Source: Rostratula benghalensis (Eukaryota > Chordata > Aves > Charadriiformes > Rostratulidae). Taken from it: DNA of 64,000 nt. The stretch is taken from assembly GCA_013399305.1 (NCBI GenBank), contig VXAI01000197.1, positions 1,044,874-1,108,873 of the forward strand, in the 5' to 3' direction. Position 1 is the first letter of the stretch. Every line of letters begins with the position of its first letter. Below, in pieces: positions 36,401 through 50,500 of this stretch. Made by a program: the position numbers and the translations under genes. The notes under the pieces are model-generated. The model saw nothing but the letters and a program-made list of their open reading frames with translations. It searched no databases and had not been told where the DNA came from.

Positions 36401-37573
36401 CTGAACTCTGGCAAAGATACTCCTGCCCCACTTTTTCAGGTGGATTCTGTTGCTCCCCAGCAATCTTTGTTCCTTGAAGAGGGTCTGTTGCAAAGACAAG
36501 CCAAAGCCCTGTCTGTGACTCCAGCAAAGCAGCCAGGTGCTGATCCATAGGTTCCCATTGCTCCTGCCCAATTTCCTATTTCCCTTTTAATGACATGACT
36601 TTTCAGGTCCCTGTTCCTGTCTCCTTCATTGCCCTAGAGACCTGTAGCCAAGAAGAGTGTTTCCCTTGGCCGTATCCCTTAGTTCAGGATCCCTTAGATC
36701 CTGCAATTATCATCTCACTGAAAGATCAGATGCTCCAGCTCGTATCAGATGCTATCAATGACAGTAAAAAATGTGTTATCTGTAATTTTTCTCCCATTAA
36801 CCACAGGTTTTTTATGTTATCTTAAGAGAAACCATTTAGTGTAACATTCGCTTCTACCTACACTGATTAATAATGTGCAAAATGTGTGTTAGTTTATTAA
36901 GGCTCAGACATCTTTTCTGTTAGTTCTGACTACTGTGTATTTTACCCATAGTTCAATAGCATTAGTATACCTTAAATAAGTAATTAGATAGAAGAATATT
37001 TCATTATAACTATAAAATGAGACAAATTCCTTTTCGGAATCAGAAGTCTCCTGTGAAAAAGAAATCACTGGGTTGTAGGGTAGATTCCTTTGTTTAAAAC
37101 CAGACAAGCACTGACGGCTCTGCTGGGCACAGCACTGAGAAGCATACTGGAAGGACCAGACCTGGCCTGACAGAAGAAAAGGACCTTTGCTGATGTGCTC
37201 CTTTCTCTTTGTTATTGCGGGGTTTTTTTGTGGGTGGATTAGACCCCCTGGATGCACTCCACCTCTGAATTCCCAAAGTCACAAAATGGGCATTTAGTTT
37301 TGAGAGAAGTACTTAACTTTGCATGTCACTACATTTGCCAAGAGCTGCAAACAATTGCTTACAGTTCTGCTCTTTCTGAAAAAGAGAGCAAATGTGAGCA
37401 GTGAAGTTTGTTGAGACTCGCCCAGGTTGCAGTGGCTCAGAAGAGCGGTTTGCTGAAGCTCCTCATCTTTCCCATGATGGTAGATGCACAGGGCCCCTGT
37501 CCCTCACATGGTCATTTGATGTCCCATGATGTCCCTCCTCGCCCCCAGGCACACAGGCAAACTGGTCAGTCTT

Positions 37574-37588
37574 GGGGGGAGGGGGGGG
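37574..37588 (+). repeat. G-run (G6 A G8)
   Basis: Fourteen guanines broken by a single A. It is a short strand-asymmetric tract in otherwise mixed sequence and could form a G-quadruplex. No function is inferred. Confidence 0.7.
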
Positions 37589-38052
37589 TGTTACACTGGC
37601 TGTGAAACAGTGTCTGCTGTGCAACACTGTGAGTGACCACTCTGTGCTCCCTGCCTTGCTTCCTGCTCGGCTATTTTCACAGGGGAAAACTGCTATTTTT
37701 CTGAAATACAATGGAAATGTGGGGAAATGTTCTGTTTTTAACCAGATTTAGTCTTTTCTTACCAAGTTATTAGAAGGACCATCAGCCACACACACCTGTG
37801 CCAAGGCAGATTAAAAGGATAGCATTCTAATCTAATAGCACTTTTTCAATTACTTTCTGTAGCTGTAAATGACAGTTGGACTACAGCGTTCTTCTCAAGA
37901 GATCTGACTTAAATTACGTTCATATATCATATATCGGTTCTTCAGTTTAGCTCGAGATTTAAAAACTACATTAGCAATCATGTCATTTAAACAAATCAAA
38001 TTATCTTCCCTAGATTTGGAGCAAGAGACAATTTTAAACTCACGCAAAATGA

Positions 38053-38077
38053 GAAACAAAACAAAACAAAACAAAAT
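38053..38077. repeat. (AAAAC)n microsatellite
   Basis: Four to five pentanucleotide units ending in AAAATC. Confidence 0.85.
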
Positions 38078-39450
38078 CAAACTGTAATTTTTACTTTCTG
38101 TGGTTAAAATAAATTCCCTATACAAGTTCAATAAATAAATACTATCTCACTAACAATCTGAATGGGTATACAAGAAACTATGCTCCCATATTGAACTCAG
38201 GAGCTTAATTTATCTCATAATTCAGTATCTAGCCCTTTTTAATGAGTTTTGGGATGTTCATTTAGACCATTCCCTTACAAATATTTTTCGCTCTTTCAAA
38301 GTCATCTGGCCTTCCTTTTTTCTCTGTTCTATCTTGATTTAATACACCATAATAATTCCACTCTCAAGCTTTCATGTAATAGTATGTATCAAATAATTAT
38401 CTGAGAGTCTTCAAGCTGCCTTTAAAAATATTCATCCTTCCCGTCTGTTGCTAAGTGCTTTAATCACTTTCTTTCCTTGTTGTGGCTATTGCAACCCTGC
38501 CAGAGTGTTTCATGCTACATAGATATGGTTAGGTGTGGAGTAATTTGGTGATGAGAGGAATTGGTAGAATTTTTTCTGTTGCTTCTTTTAAAAGTACAAG
38601 CAATGATACAATAGAAAACTTCTATACATATATTGGTCTTGTGTGTGGAGACACCTAAGCTGAGATATGTTGCAGAGGTACCATAAGGAATCTTCCCACA
38701 GATGCAGTGAACAAGGGGTAACTGGAACTCAGCACGTTGAATTTTTCTGTGCAGTTACAGTGCACTGCTCTGAAGCCACAGAAAACTTGTTAAGTCTGTG
38801 CAGGATGTCTGTTTTATGCTGAACTGGCATGTAAATGTCCTTGAACAATGCAAAAATTGGGCTGACATAAGCTTATCTTTGCTGTCTTTGGCTTGGCTGC
38901 CATATAAATTCTACTCTAAAAACCTCTACCTAAAAAGCTCTACTAAAACTGAAAAAAAAAAGTACATTTGTGGCTAAAGGAACCTGGTAGAACCAATGTA
39001 TTTCCAGGGCTTTTCTATGCCTTCAAACAGCAGAATGAAAGCAGCTCATCTGGGAAGTCCATCACATTATCTAGCCACTACGTGCTTCAGCAGAAACTGC
39101 TGTATGAAAGACACTACAGCTTTGAACAGGTAATGTGACTTTGGGGGAAGCCAGGTGTCACAGCTGAGCAGAGAATAAGAATACAGAGGCCTTTCTTCAA
39201 GAAATATATTTCTCCTAAAGTGTACAGACAAAGCTCCCTTCCTTCCCTCTCTGTACAGATGCCACTCATTGCAGTCATGCTGCCCCCAAATGTTATCCCA
39301 CATTATTTATAAGTGTCATTTCACTGTGGAAGAGGGAGGACAGAAAACCCTTAAACACTAGCTTTTGGGACAGTGAGTTTCTCTGTCCTTCTCTCTTTCA
39401 CACTAACTGACCTCGAAATATCACACCTCTTCCTTTTGCTTTTTTCCCAG

Positions 39451-39630
39451 CTCACTGAATGTATTGTTACTGCTTGCAAAGTAGAATATCTGCTGCAGAG
39501 GGATGGTGCGTGTTGTCATCCACCACTGAACAGCATCAGTGAAGCTCATGCTGGAGTTGGCCTCTTTCCTCTGGGCTCTCTGGTGAAGCCTTGGACTAAT
39601 GGGGAGAAAAGAGATACCCCTTCCACCAAG
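39451..39630 (+). other. Candidate exon, open and splice-flanked (plus strand)
   Basis: A strong acceptor-like tract (TTTTGCTTTTTTCCCAG) ends at 39450 and an AAG|GTAGTT donor follows 39630. The enclosed 180 nt is exactly 60 codons and open in phase 0. The product starts LTECIVTACKVEYLL and contains several cysteines. No family was recognised. It could be an exon of an unrecognised or non-coding transcript. Another good plus-strand acceptor (CTTTTTTTTTCACAG) ends near 40221, followed by an open stretch of about 75 codons. Chance remains likely. Confidence 0.15.
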
Positions 39631-42600
39631 GTAGTTGAGAAACAAATCTGCTGAGCGTACTTCGAAGATGATTCACGTTTAAATCCAGTGGAGGCCAAAC
39701 AGGTAGGGAGACGTGGTTACTCAGTCCTATTGAGAGTTGAGAGCTCCAAGTTCTCTTGGGGCAACTTCAGACAAATTCAATGACAAACCAGAGACTTTAT
39801 AGAGTCTTTAGTCTTCCCAGGAAGGAGCAAATGCTGGGTTTGAGAACCATATTTTTATTCTATTTAGGGTGTTCAGCATGATGTGAGTACTGTGACCTTC
39901 ACAGCTCTAGCTCCAAGTTCTTCTGGACAGAGTCTGAATGAACAGTGAATCTATAGTAAAATAAATTAATTCTTAAAAGGAAAACTAGCCTGTAAGTTCC
40001 TACAACAAAGAAGGTTCCTAGCACTTCATTTTGGGTTTTCTCTTCTCTTCTCTGACATAATAAAAGATTTTGTTATGCATAACAATATGGAACAGCTTCA
40101 GTGGGAGGAACTGAGATGTCACATATCACGGGACAGTGCTGAACAAATCTGAACCAATGCTCTTTGGCAGCTGATCTTAAGTACAAGCTGTTTAACATAA
40201 TCTTTTCTTTTTTTTTCACAGAGACGTCTGCAATGAAGAACAGATACTAAAAAGCAGTGATTCATTCAAGTTAGGACAGGGATGCATGTCTTTTGTGTTT
40301 CCTCATCCACACCACTTTACAGGCTATATATTTTCTGCCTTTCTCTTTCTGCATTCGGTCTCCCACCATTTACGTGCCACTGTAGGCAATGTGCCAGATT
40401 GGCACTTAAAACATGAGAAATCAGAAAGGAGCAAAGAGAGACACAAATAAAAGGTAGGCCTGCAGCACTCACATCTCTGTGTCCTTTCCTGACAAGCAGC
40501 ACTTCTATTTGTGTTGGGGTGCGAGTTCTATCAAACTTCTGTCTTGTATCAATTTTTAGCAGCATGGATAATTTATTGCATCTAGGATGATAGAAAACCA
40601 GCTTTATACATCATTCAGCTTGCAAAAGATGTGTAGCTTCAGTTCCTTAATGGTGTCATTTTGGCTGAATGCTATTAACAGATTACCCCTGCCTAGGGCA
40701 GTGGAGCATGTGCAGCAGAAAGATAACCTTGTGTTCGTAATTTAATATTAACTGTTTTCTCCATAGTACCTCTTTCCAGTACATTAACAACAAACCAATA
40801 TGGCCTTGTCCCCCGCGGTCGTATTCTTCAGCAAAAAATGGATTACATGATAGCAAGTTCCTGAAGATTTCCAATGAAGTATTACAAATCACTCAACGCC
40901 TGCTCTGCAGAAATGAAAAATAAACAGGCTTAGATTCAATCAAATTTAATTCCTCCAATTTAGCTTTACCGCACTTCAAAGGGTGCTATTATTAATGTCT
41001 TGGTGAAAAAATGTAACAGTAATTTCTCCCCCTTCTTATACTGAAAGCCTCCAGTTGTGTTCAACATATAGTGAGATCAAGAAAATGTGGGTTTTTTTTT
41101 TTTTGTGAATACTCTGACACAGTTTGATATAAAAGTGTAAGCCATTTACAGAAAACTCTTTATGGAATTTTTATCCTATTCCATTCCCAGGAGCTAAATT
41201 TATATCCTGCATTAGCTATCATAGCACTAGAGTATTAGTCTTCTTGCAAGCAGTTCAGGGCAGTCTGAGGGCCCTATCACTCTCTACCACTCACATACAC
41301 AGGCATTATGGGTTTATCTCATCTTCTGCAGCAAGTGCTAGGCCCAATTCATTCCTTTAGGCTACTTTACTAATAACCTATTCCTTATCAGGGCCTCTCC
41401 ACCTCAGCTTGTGATCAAAGACCCAATTAATGGAATGGAGAAAGGTGAAGCATTCAAATAATGGAGACAGCTGTTTTTCTCTGTTAGAGAAAATCCATTT
41501 GTATTGTTATCGCAAGCTCCAAGTTCTGCAGCTCCTGTTTAATTCAGTCTCCCTCCATTTCTGCTGATGATAAAAAAGTCACAATGAACTCAGGAAAGAA
41601 TGGCAGAAATATCACCGTGTTTCAACTCAGCCTGGGTGTTATCAACTTGAAAGTGAAAATACAAGCAGATAAGAAGAGGAAATGTCCAACAAAGACCATA
41701 TCAAATTTTCTAAAAATGTACTTTCATGCTGCATTCTTTAGTCACCTCTCTGTATGTTTTCCAGATCCTGATATGCCCTCCCTATGCAGACTGCCTGAAT
41801 CAGAGGAGCAGAGGGTGATAATATCACGGGTTCCACCTCATTAAAGCAGGAGAGTAATCATAATTGGCTGGTATGAACATGGTCAGTGAATTGCAGCTTC
41901 TTCTGAGCCTTGGTGTCTGAGAGCCCACAGCAAAACTGGGTGTTTACATCACCACCACCACCACTGGATGAAGTTAGTTTCTTCATCTGATAGCAAAGGG
42001 GTTGTGCCATCCTCAAGTCTGGTGTTAAACCTTCTCCTGTTTGGAAATCTGCCCAGGCTATTGGTAATGAAACCGTAGTCACTCTATGTGACAGCAGTTC
42101 ATTTCATAAACACGTAAAGGCCACATTACCATCCTCTCCCTCCCCACTTTGTAATCATGTTGCTACACTGTCACCTACTAGGAATGAACACGGGCAGAAT
42201 GCTATGATTACACTTAATTGAACTATGCAAGACTCACAGGTTTAAAGTACAATAGTGAGAACCAATTATGCATTCTAAAAGTGATGGGATGCAAAAGGAA
42301 GAAGGAGCATGAGCCTACCAGATATGCTCCACCTGTATGAATGCACAAGGCAAAACCCTGCTCCATTTCACAGAAGTTGTTATTGTTTTTCTTATACACA
42401 GAGCAAGTCTTATTTAGAGATGGTGAGACTATTCACACACTGGGGGATGGTTGGCATATTTTTTGATTAGTTGGGAATCCTTTGGATCTGGTGCGGTGCT
42501 TCAGAAGTAAGGACTGAAAAACCCTACGTTTCAACTCTCCTCTGAGCATGGACACTGAGCACAATAAACAGACACAGAGCTACAGTATGTGCGAAGAGTT

Positions 42601-45600
42601 AAGACAGCGAAGCCTTTCCCTGGCTGATTGTTCGCAGTGGATCACAGAATCTGTGTTACGCTGAATGAGGAGAAATGCATTATGCGTTTGCATGTATGAT
42701 GAACATTTAAAAGAGGAGTGTGTGGAAACAAAGACTATTTCATAATAAACATGGAATGGTGAATGTTTCAGACCCAGCTGTAATTTTTTAATCTTCACAG
42801 ACACAAAACATAGAAATTTTAACATAGACATTTTATATTAGATATCAAGTGGTCCAATTGAATAATATTATTTGTTTGTATATCAGGAGTTTCCTCATCC
42901 TCCCACCCTGTTATTAAAGCCATATCCAAAAAATAAAGTAAATAAGAAGCTGCACTCAAAACAATGTCATGCACAAAATCTACAACTACATAATTTATGT
43001 AGGTCTGTGAAATGGTAAACACAAAGAATGATAAAAACTGACATTAGGGTCTTTCATCAGCAATAATTTCATAATTCTGCTCCACCTGTAGACATCACTG
43101 ATATAATGTACCAAAAAGGACCTGCAGCTGTGAACTCTTTTTTTCCATACTTCAGCAGTCTCTGTACAATGAAACCAGTCTTAAGGAATTATTCAAGGGT
43201 CTGAGAAAAATCTTAATGAAAGTATATGTCTAATAAAGCCAGACCAGAATAATTTTTAATATGCATTGGGAAACCTTAGGGTGGTCTTGTAAGATGTGAA
43301 GTGACTTAAGGGTGGTCTCTTGCGTCAGTCTCTCTAGATAATAAAACACTAATGACAGACCATGGCACTGAATGGCACAATTGTAAATTAACGTCATGTG
43401 ACCTGCTCCCGCCCCTGTTCCCCTAAACCAAATAAGCAATAAACCTGGTAAAGAGACAATGCTAGCAACAAAGTTTGAGGAGAGCAAAAGACGTGGATAA
43501 TTTTCCAATAGTCAAATACACTGGATTCTGGTTTCAGTGAGGGAGGTGAGGAGGAGGATCTTATTCTTACTAAAGGCTAGAAGAGAAATTAATAAATGCT
43601 CCTCTGCTCTCAGCTCTAACACTGCACCTGTGGGCTCCTGAAAGAATATTTCTCACGGCACTATATGAGCTTCCAGGGTGAAATTTTCTCTCTTCCTTCA
43701 ATATTGACAAATATTTCTGTATTCCTAATATACATTTTCTAGTTTGGTCAAAAGATTGTAGTATTTAGCCAATTTCTTTAAAGAGCTCTTAACAGAAATA
43801 ATAATTAAACTATATGCTAGTTAGTGAATCTTAATGCACCCATTTTTACTCTGCATTTTTTTTCTCTAGGCTGCTATGGGGAAGCATGACAGCGATTTGT
43901 GGCTTCAGCAGTGAGATGGCCTGCCTGCTTGCCCAGTTTAGAAGGAGGTTCAATCTGCTCTTTTGGCATGACTCAGAGAAGCTGAGCTGAAGGATTGCTA
44001 CACTCAGATGTACCAGATAAATAAGGATATTCTCTCTCTTCCAAGGGAGTCTAGAAATATTGCAGCTGAGCTAATGGAATTACACTAATATACACCTAAT
44101 AGCAAGAAAAGATGTTAGCCTGGGATTATGTTCTCAGATTGGGCAGCCTGTCAGCCAAAGTAAAACCTTCATGAAAACTTCTGATGAGAATTTATTTTCC
44201 AAATGCCCATTTGCAATTTTATAGCAACAACTTTGGCTGGCTTCTGCTCCCATTTCCATTCCTGCAGCTGCAGCAGCCTCTACGTATTTACAGCTGAGAG
44301 CACAATGTGACCTTTGTCTTTTCAATAATTTGGCCAAGAAGGTTGTGCAGCTGCAAATGGATCCAGGTGCTGGGGCCAGCAGCCAGAAGCAGCTTGGACA
44401 TCAATGAAAGTGGCAGCCTTCACACCTGGTCAGCTGAGCTCTTGGAGTCTCCGTGGCAAAGCAAACATACACTGCCACCACCCTGCCACACACTTCTGAC
44501 CTCCCTGCTCAAGTAACTTTCTGAACTCAGGGCATTTTTTCTAGAATTGTCCCTCTCTTTAATTGTGATTATTATATTCAGTGGGTTTCATGGGGAGAGC
44601 TAAGACATGAAAAGCTGGAGCAGAGCTTAAGTTGAAGAATATTCTCCTGTAGCTTTGATGTTTTAAGCTGCTGTTGTTCTCAAATCCAACTTAACTGTAC
44701 TACTAGAATACCAGTCTGAAAATCATGACACACAGTAGCTGCCACAATAAAATCCCATCATTTTATAAACATTGCAACTTAACATTAGCTAGCTGATACC
44801 ATTACATTTGCTCTTTTGCAAGCAGAAAATTATTCAGGTGTCCGATACTGTGCTTGGATAAGACTCTGAACTTTCATGCCCCCTTGTAATAGAATTAAGT
44901 CCCAAAATCCATCCATAAAAAAAATCAAATATCCATAATTTATTAACCTCTTTATGAACTTATGAAACATGGTCAAACACAGTTTTTCTTTAGATTTCAA
45001 GAAGATGAAAAAAAAAAAGCCAAGACTGAACAAAAGACTTCTGTTGTTGGTAAGTTATAGGCGTATTGAGACTTTTTAACAGGAACTTTGGGACTACCAT
45101 AAGAATTATAACGGTGGTCCTGATAAATCAAGAGTATTAAGGGGTTTACACTTGGATGGTTTCCCCTTTCTTTGCACTCCTGTTTACACCTAGTCCATGA
45201 GATATAAAAGGAAGGCAGACTAAAAAAATAAATATCAGCTTAAAATAGCAAGACTTAGAATATTATTTAGCTCCGTTTTAGCTCTTTATAGCTTAATTCC
45301 CTACTCTAAAAATGTTGGAAGTCTTTAGAGTTGAATGGATTTTTGGTATTTGGGTACTTGTTTGCTAGCTTTTATAATAAAATATCATCATCATTCTTGA
45401 CTTGATGTAAAGACTCACTCCTGAAGAGCAGAAATAATCCTGGGACATGCAAATGTCCCTATTAGTCCTTATTTACTTAGTTACGGTGTAGGGCTGTATG
45501 ATCTCACACCCTTCTCCTGCAAGACCTTTGCCAAAGTCTTTAGAAATGCCATATTTCTTTCAGTGCTACCGTCCTCCTTATGGCTGTAATAATAGTTGAA

Positions 45601-46429
45601 GAGCTAGCTTGATCCTTAAAAATGTGGTTTTATGCTCAGTAAAGTGACTTTTTCCTGGACTTAAAGTGACAGAAGTCTTAGAGGTTTTTCCTTCCTGTCC
45701 ACTATACCACGACAGACAAACAAGGTTAAAGAGAAGCAAGACTTTGTCAGTCCAAAGTGCTATTTTCATACTCTTTCTTCTCCATAAGGGATTGAAAAGA
45801 TGGAGTCTAAGGACAGGAAAGGGCTGTACCTGAGACAAGGGCTATACAGTGGGAATTCTATAGCCATTATCAAACACCTGGCATGCAAAATTGATAATGT
45901 TTCAGTCTGGCGCTTAAATCCATCTCTATGCCTGTCTTCATTCATCAGCACCTTCTCATCAAGAAGTTTTATGAAATATTCCATTTTTTCCTTCTTTGAG
46001 TAATCTTTTTGACTTGTGCTTTTAATATTTAATAATTACCCACACATGATTTAACCCTGCTACAAATGAGATTTCAAGTCAGCATCTGCTCTAACTTCAT
46101 GTTACTCAGAGACTTCAAGTTGCTGATGACATACATATGTGACTTGTTTTGCCAAGTCCGTATACTCCACCAGCACGGCTTCAGAAGTACCTTCTACTCC
46201 CTCCTTCCTCTCGCCCTCTCACACACGTTTGTTCACAATGTAATCAGTTAGTCTTTTCCCTCATTTTTTTCTTGTTCAGGCAATGAAAATAGCTTTTTCT
46301 GCTTGATAAGAACTTTTATGCCCAGCAATTTTGAGATGAATGATGTTTTTTGTTTATTATTATTACTGTTATCTGAACACTTTAAAATAAGATGGATGCC
46401 TCATTCATGCAAAATTCTCCCTGGACAAT
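39631..46429. other. Unique non-coding DNA
   Basis: About 6.8 kb with no recognised gene or transposon. Notable small features are T runs at about 41091-41104, a CAC trinucleotide run near 41947-41964, and acceptor-like tracts on the plus strand near 40221 and 43869. Longest frames are about 90 codons. Confidence 0.5.
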
Positions 46430-46667
46430 CGGGAAGTGAGGTGGATCAAGAACTGGCTGATGGAGAGAAGCCAGAAAGTGATGGTCAATAGGAGGGAGTC
46501 TAGTTGGATCCCTACGTAAAGGGTGAGTGTCAGGAGGATGGAGCCAGGCTTTTCTCAGTGACGGCCAATGATAGGACAAGGGGCAATGAGTGCAAGATGG
46601 AACACAGGAGGTTCCACTTAAATCTGAGGAAAAACTTCTTCACGGTGAGGGTGACGGAGCACTGGAA
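46430..46667 (+). mobile_element. Rearranged CR1 LINE fragment, cut by an assembly gap
   Basis: Sequence up to about 46505 reads as the middle of CR1 RT (EVDQELADGEKPES-like decay in one frame; RWIKNWLMERSQKVMVN in another). It then passes directly to the ORF2 end block ([19 protein letters not shown], then [16 protein letters not shown]), so the FADD box and several hundred bp are missing. The element then enters the N run, where its 3' UTR should lie; no octamer is visible after the gap. Confidence 0.85.
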
Positions 46668-46938
46668 NNNNNNNNNNNNNNNNNNNNNNNNNNNNNNNNN
46701 NNNNNNNNNNNNNNNNNNNNNNNNNNNNNNNNNNNNNNNNNNNNNNNNNNNNNNNNNNNNNNNNNNNNNNNNNNNNNNNNNNNNNNNNNNNNNNNNNNNN
46801 NNNNNNNNNNNNNNNNNNNNNNNNNNNNNNNNNNNNNNNNNNNNNNNNNNNNNNNNNNNNNNNNNNNNNNNNNNNNNNNNNNNNNNNNNNNNNNNNNNNN
46901 NNNNNNNNNNNNNNNNNNNNNNNNNNNNNNNNNNNNNN
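46668..46938. other. Assembly gap (271 N)
   Basis: N run that truncates the CR1 copy at its left edge. The open frames reported across it are artefacts of reading N as coding sequence. Confidence 0.99.
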
Positions 46939-47264
46939 GGGAAGAAATCCTCTTTTCTATATTCTTCCACAGAAAGGAAAAGCAGTCTCGAGAATAAAAA
47001 TTATTATTGTTCTCCAGTCATCCAAAAATATCTCCCAAAATGCAAGATGTGTCAAGTGGTTAGTATCTTTTGAACTTCCCTTTGAGCTTTTCTCTGCAGT
47101 TAGGGCCCTCTGAGCTTGCGACGTAGTGGCTGACAGTGATTAAGTTTCTGTATGCATACACAGTTCAAACTGCACTTAGAAAAGCCACATTTGGTCATTG
47201 TTTACTTAAGTTTGCAGCAACAAATACAGATGCGTAGATTTGAATGTACACCTGGCATTAATCA

Positions 47265-47279
47265 GCTGCTGCTGCTGCT
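47265..47279. repeat. (CTG)5 trinucleotide run
   Basis: Five perfect CTG units. In one plus-strand frame it reads as a leucine run, but no gene is supported here. Confidence 0.8.
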
Positions 47280-47481
47280 ATTTCACAGCTGCCTCCAAGC
47301 AAGGCAAAATGCTGGAGTGGAAATACAATTTCAGAATATCCAGAAATCTTTAAGGGACCCACACAGAGGAGGGGGACCTCCCTAACAGCATTTGCTTCCA
47401 GCTTGTTTCAACCTTCAGAGACTTCTTTGTGTTAAATCCCTTCTTATATAAAGGGATCTGCAGTTTTTCAGCTGAAAAGTT

Positions 47482-47524
47482 TGTGTATATAAATACATAT
47501 GTATGTATATATGTGTATATACAC
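47482..47524. repeat. TATG/TGTATA low-complexity repeat
   Basis: Alternating pyrimidine-purine tract of TGTATA, TACATA and TATG units ending in ACAC. Confidence 0.8.
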
Positions 47525-50500
47525 GCTTTAAAAATCTACACAGATATTGGCTAAAACTGCAAAGGACCCACACCTGCTACATCCAGGGGCCACAGACACC
47601 TGATGAGGCAGAATCAGTAATACTACAGGGGTGCCCACCTCTTCTAACCCATTTTGGGACTTTTCCAGTGCTGGAGATGCAACACTGCCTTCATCAATCA
47701 GCTCCAGCTCTAACAGACCTGAGAGGTTAAAAAAAAGTTCTTAACGTAATCCCATTTTGTTTAATTTAATCTCATTTATTCCTCTTGCTGCTGGACATGG
47801 AAGGCAAGAGATTCAGATGCTGGGAGGAGGGGGGATGCTAGGAGAGCTGTCCCCATCTGCCATGGGGTGAGGAGCAGGCACCCTGGCACCCTCTGCACGA
47901 GGCTAGCTATCACAGGCTTCTGTGGCCAGTGCGACCACAGCAGGCTGCTGCCTAAGTGGGTCACCTCTTGTGGACACGTGCTACCTGGGCTCCCAGCACC
48001 TTCACAGCCTGCTTGCCGCGGCCAGATGGAGTTTGGGATACTTGGCTTTCAGCTGTGAGCCCTAGTGGGGATTTCCCACCTTTGCTACGTCTTGTCTCTC
48101 TCAGCCGTGAAATATTCCTGCACCGAGTTCAGCAGAAGCACTCAGGCTGAGAAGGTCCTTCCTTCAGGATGGATCCTTCCTTCCAGAAAATCCTTTTCCT
48201 CTGGTATAAAGCTGCCAGTTTGTTTGTTTTTAAAGTTTTCAGATGTGTGGCAACACCAGGCGTATCTGAGGGGGCAGCGCTGAAGATCAGGCTCATTAAG
48301 TGGCAGCAGTTGTTGATCATCAGCTGCATGAGGTATGGTAGGATATAAAGGGAGGGAAAACAGGCGTTCATCAGTGACAGCTTTTGCTAATGAGGCCTGA
48401 CATATGTATTTATCTGTTCTCTGGTTAGATGGTGAACAATGTGTGAGTTTTGATGAATTTGAAATATTTCTGACAATAGCTAGGAAATGAAAACTGAATT
48501 TTAAAAGGCAGTAAAAGCAACAACTCAGGAGCAACCCAGTTCCTGAATCTTCAGTCTGAGGATGGAGAGGATAAATTCTAGTCAATCCAGTCATATACAT
48601 CTCACTTACAGAGCAGACTTACCTCATCCAAGGGATATTTACCCAATTCTCTTTATCTAGATTACAACCTGGATAGATCTTATCTTCCAGATATATAAAG
48701 ATAGATGCTACTTCTTTGTCTTTCATTTTATGATCGTTCTATATTTATTTTTGTGTGCTATAAAAACTTAAAACTTTCAGAAAAGACAGCAATATATCGA
48801 CTACTGGAGAGATGATTTAACATAAGTGAAAATCTCCCCATTCCTCTTTGCCTTTTGGAGAGTACCTACATCCCAGGCACCAAACAGACTGTGGCATAGA
48901 CTAGATAAGTGCAAGATCATTGCCAGCTACTAAGTATGGCACCAAGCTGGAGTGTTACCAGTCCTGAGCTCTGCACATGGCTGCGGCTGGAGTGTCATTT
49001 AAGGCCCTTTCACATAGAGCTGGAGGTATTCTTACCCTGGCTGAGGTTACTAGCTTTGGACCTAGGTGACTGGGACCATGTCGGGGGAGGGGAAGCCAAG
49101 ATCAATAAGTAAGCTCCTCTCACTGAAAGGTTATCTGTGCACAGTAACTTTGGTGATGCACAGGACAGACATGTTCGACAGGTCTCTGTCCTAGCTCAGT
49201 GGTTCCTGATGTGCTACCCTGCAGCTGGAGCAGGAGCTGGCACAGCCATTAACCTGGCCACTGCAGCAGTCCTGCCTGCCTCTTCATTGCTCCAGGGGTT
49301 AGCCATCCTTCGCCACTTACACCTGGCTCAAGGAGGGGCAGTGAGGTCATTAAAGCCCAGCCTGATGGCAGCCTGACCCCTCCAGAGTTGCTGCCCAGGC
49401 ACCGCAACCTCCAGGCTGGGCATCTTTCCAGTGGAAGGAGACACATGTGATAGTGGAGCTACCATTTACTCTCTTTAGTGCCTTCTTTGTCTTCAACATC
49501 AGGATAGCCATCCAAGAGGAGGCAGAAACTTCAGTATAACGGAAACAATGAATTAATGTAATATGCTGGGGATACTAGATGGCTATGAATATACCCATTT
49601 AGTACAGAATGTCTTGTATGTTTTTAGATAGCAGACAAATGAGCTATTTCTCTGCCATTTTCTGATTACCAGCATGAAGAGAAGTATCTATTGTGTGTCT
49701 GTGCACACACTTATGCCAGACTTAAGACTCGGGGATGATGAACACAGACTACGAGAGGATTATTGGTATGGAGAGAGCTCAGTTCAACTATGATGCTGTG
49801 GGACATTGTCTTATGACCTACATTTTGCAAAACTAACTATACAACAGACATGTGGCTATTTATCTTCACAAAGACTTCTCTTCTTTCCATTTTTTTCTGC
49901 GTCAGTGGGTGTGGGCTTTTGCATTGCCTCAAAAAAATCCTTTTATCTATACCTGAGACATTCAAATTCTCCATTTGGAATGGTTTTATTTTTAAATGAA
50001 GCTTTTCTTGCCAACAAACATCTTCTTCCCTGCCTCATGGTGTCTCTCAGAAAGAGGCCAAATTTCCTTTTGAGGGTCAGTGAAACATTTGTGCCTTACA
50101 GATGAGATAAGCCCTTCTCTTTCTGCATATCTTTATAAATTATTAGCTGTGCTCATCCATGTGTTGAAGTGATAGTTGGGACCTAAAGCTTGTTCAATGT
50201 GTTAAGGCCCGATTGCAGTTCACTGATACCAACACTCTATTCAGGATTGCTATTTTTAACATTAAAATTTACAGAAAAAAAATTAATAATTTCACATTTC
50301 TTTCCTAAGCACTAGGGAAAATAAATGCTCATCTTATTTATGTGGATACCTAGTGACCTAAGCATCTCTTTATTTTTATTCAGATAGGAAATTTATCTCA
50401 ATATTCAGATGTTTTACTGTAATGGAAACAAAGTTGAAAAAAGAGATTGATTAAGCATGGGCTTAAAAGAGTTTATCAGTTAAACATAAATCAAGGAACA

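Larger units (their letters stand above)
36401..39450. other. Unique non-coding DNA
   Basis: No gene or further transposon was recognised. A G-rich run lies at 37574-37588 and an AAAAC repeat at 38053-38077. The two overlapping minus-strand frames at 36904-37282 show no motif. Confidence 0.5.

Noticed and set aside
42645..42660. GATCACAGAATCTGTG resembling a CR1 terminal octamer complement
   Set aside because: No CR1 3' UTR follows on either side. Likely coincidence.
46504..47073. Long open frames (135-189 codons) spanning 46504-47073
   Set aside because: Most of their length is N. They are artefacts of the assembly gap plus CR1 sequence.
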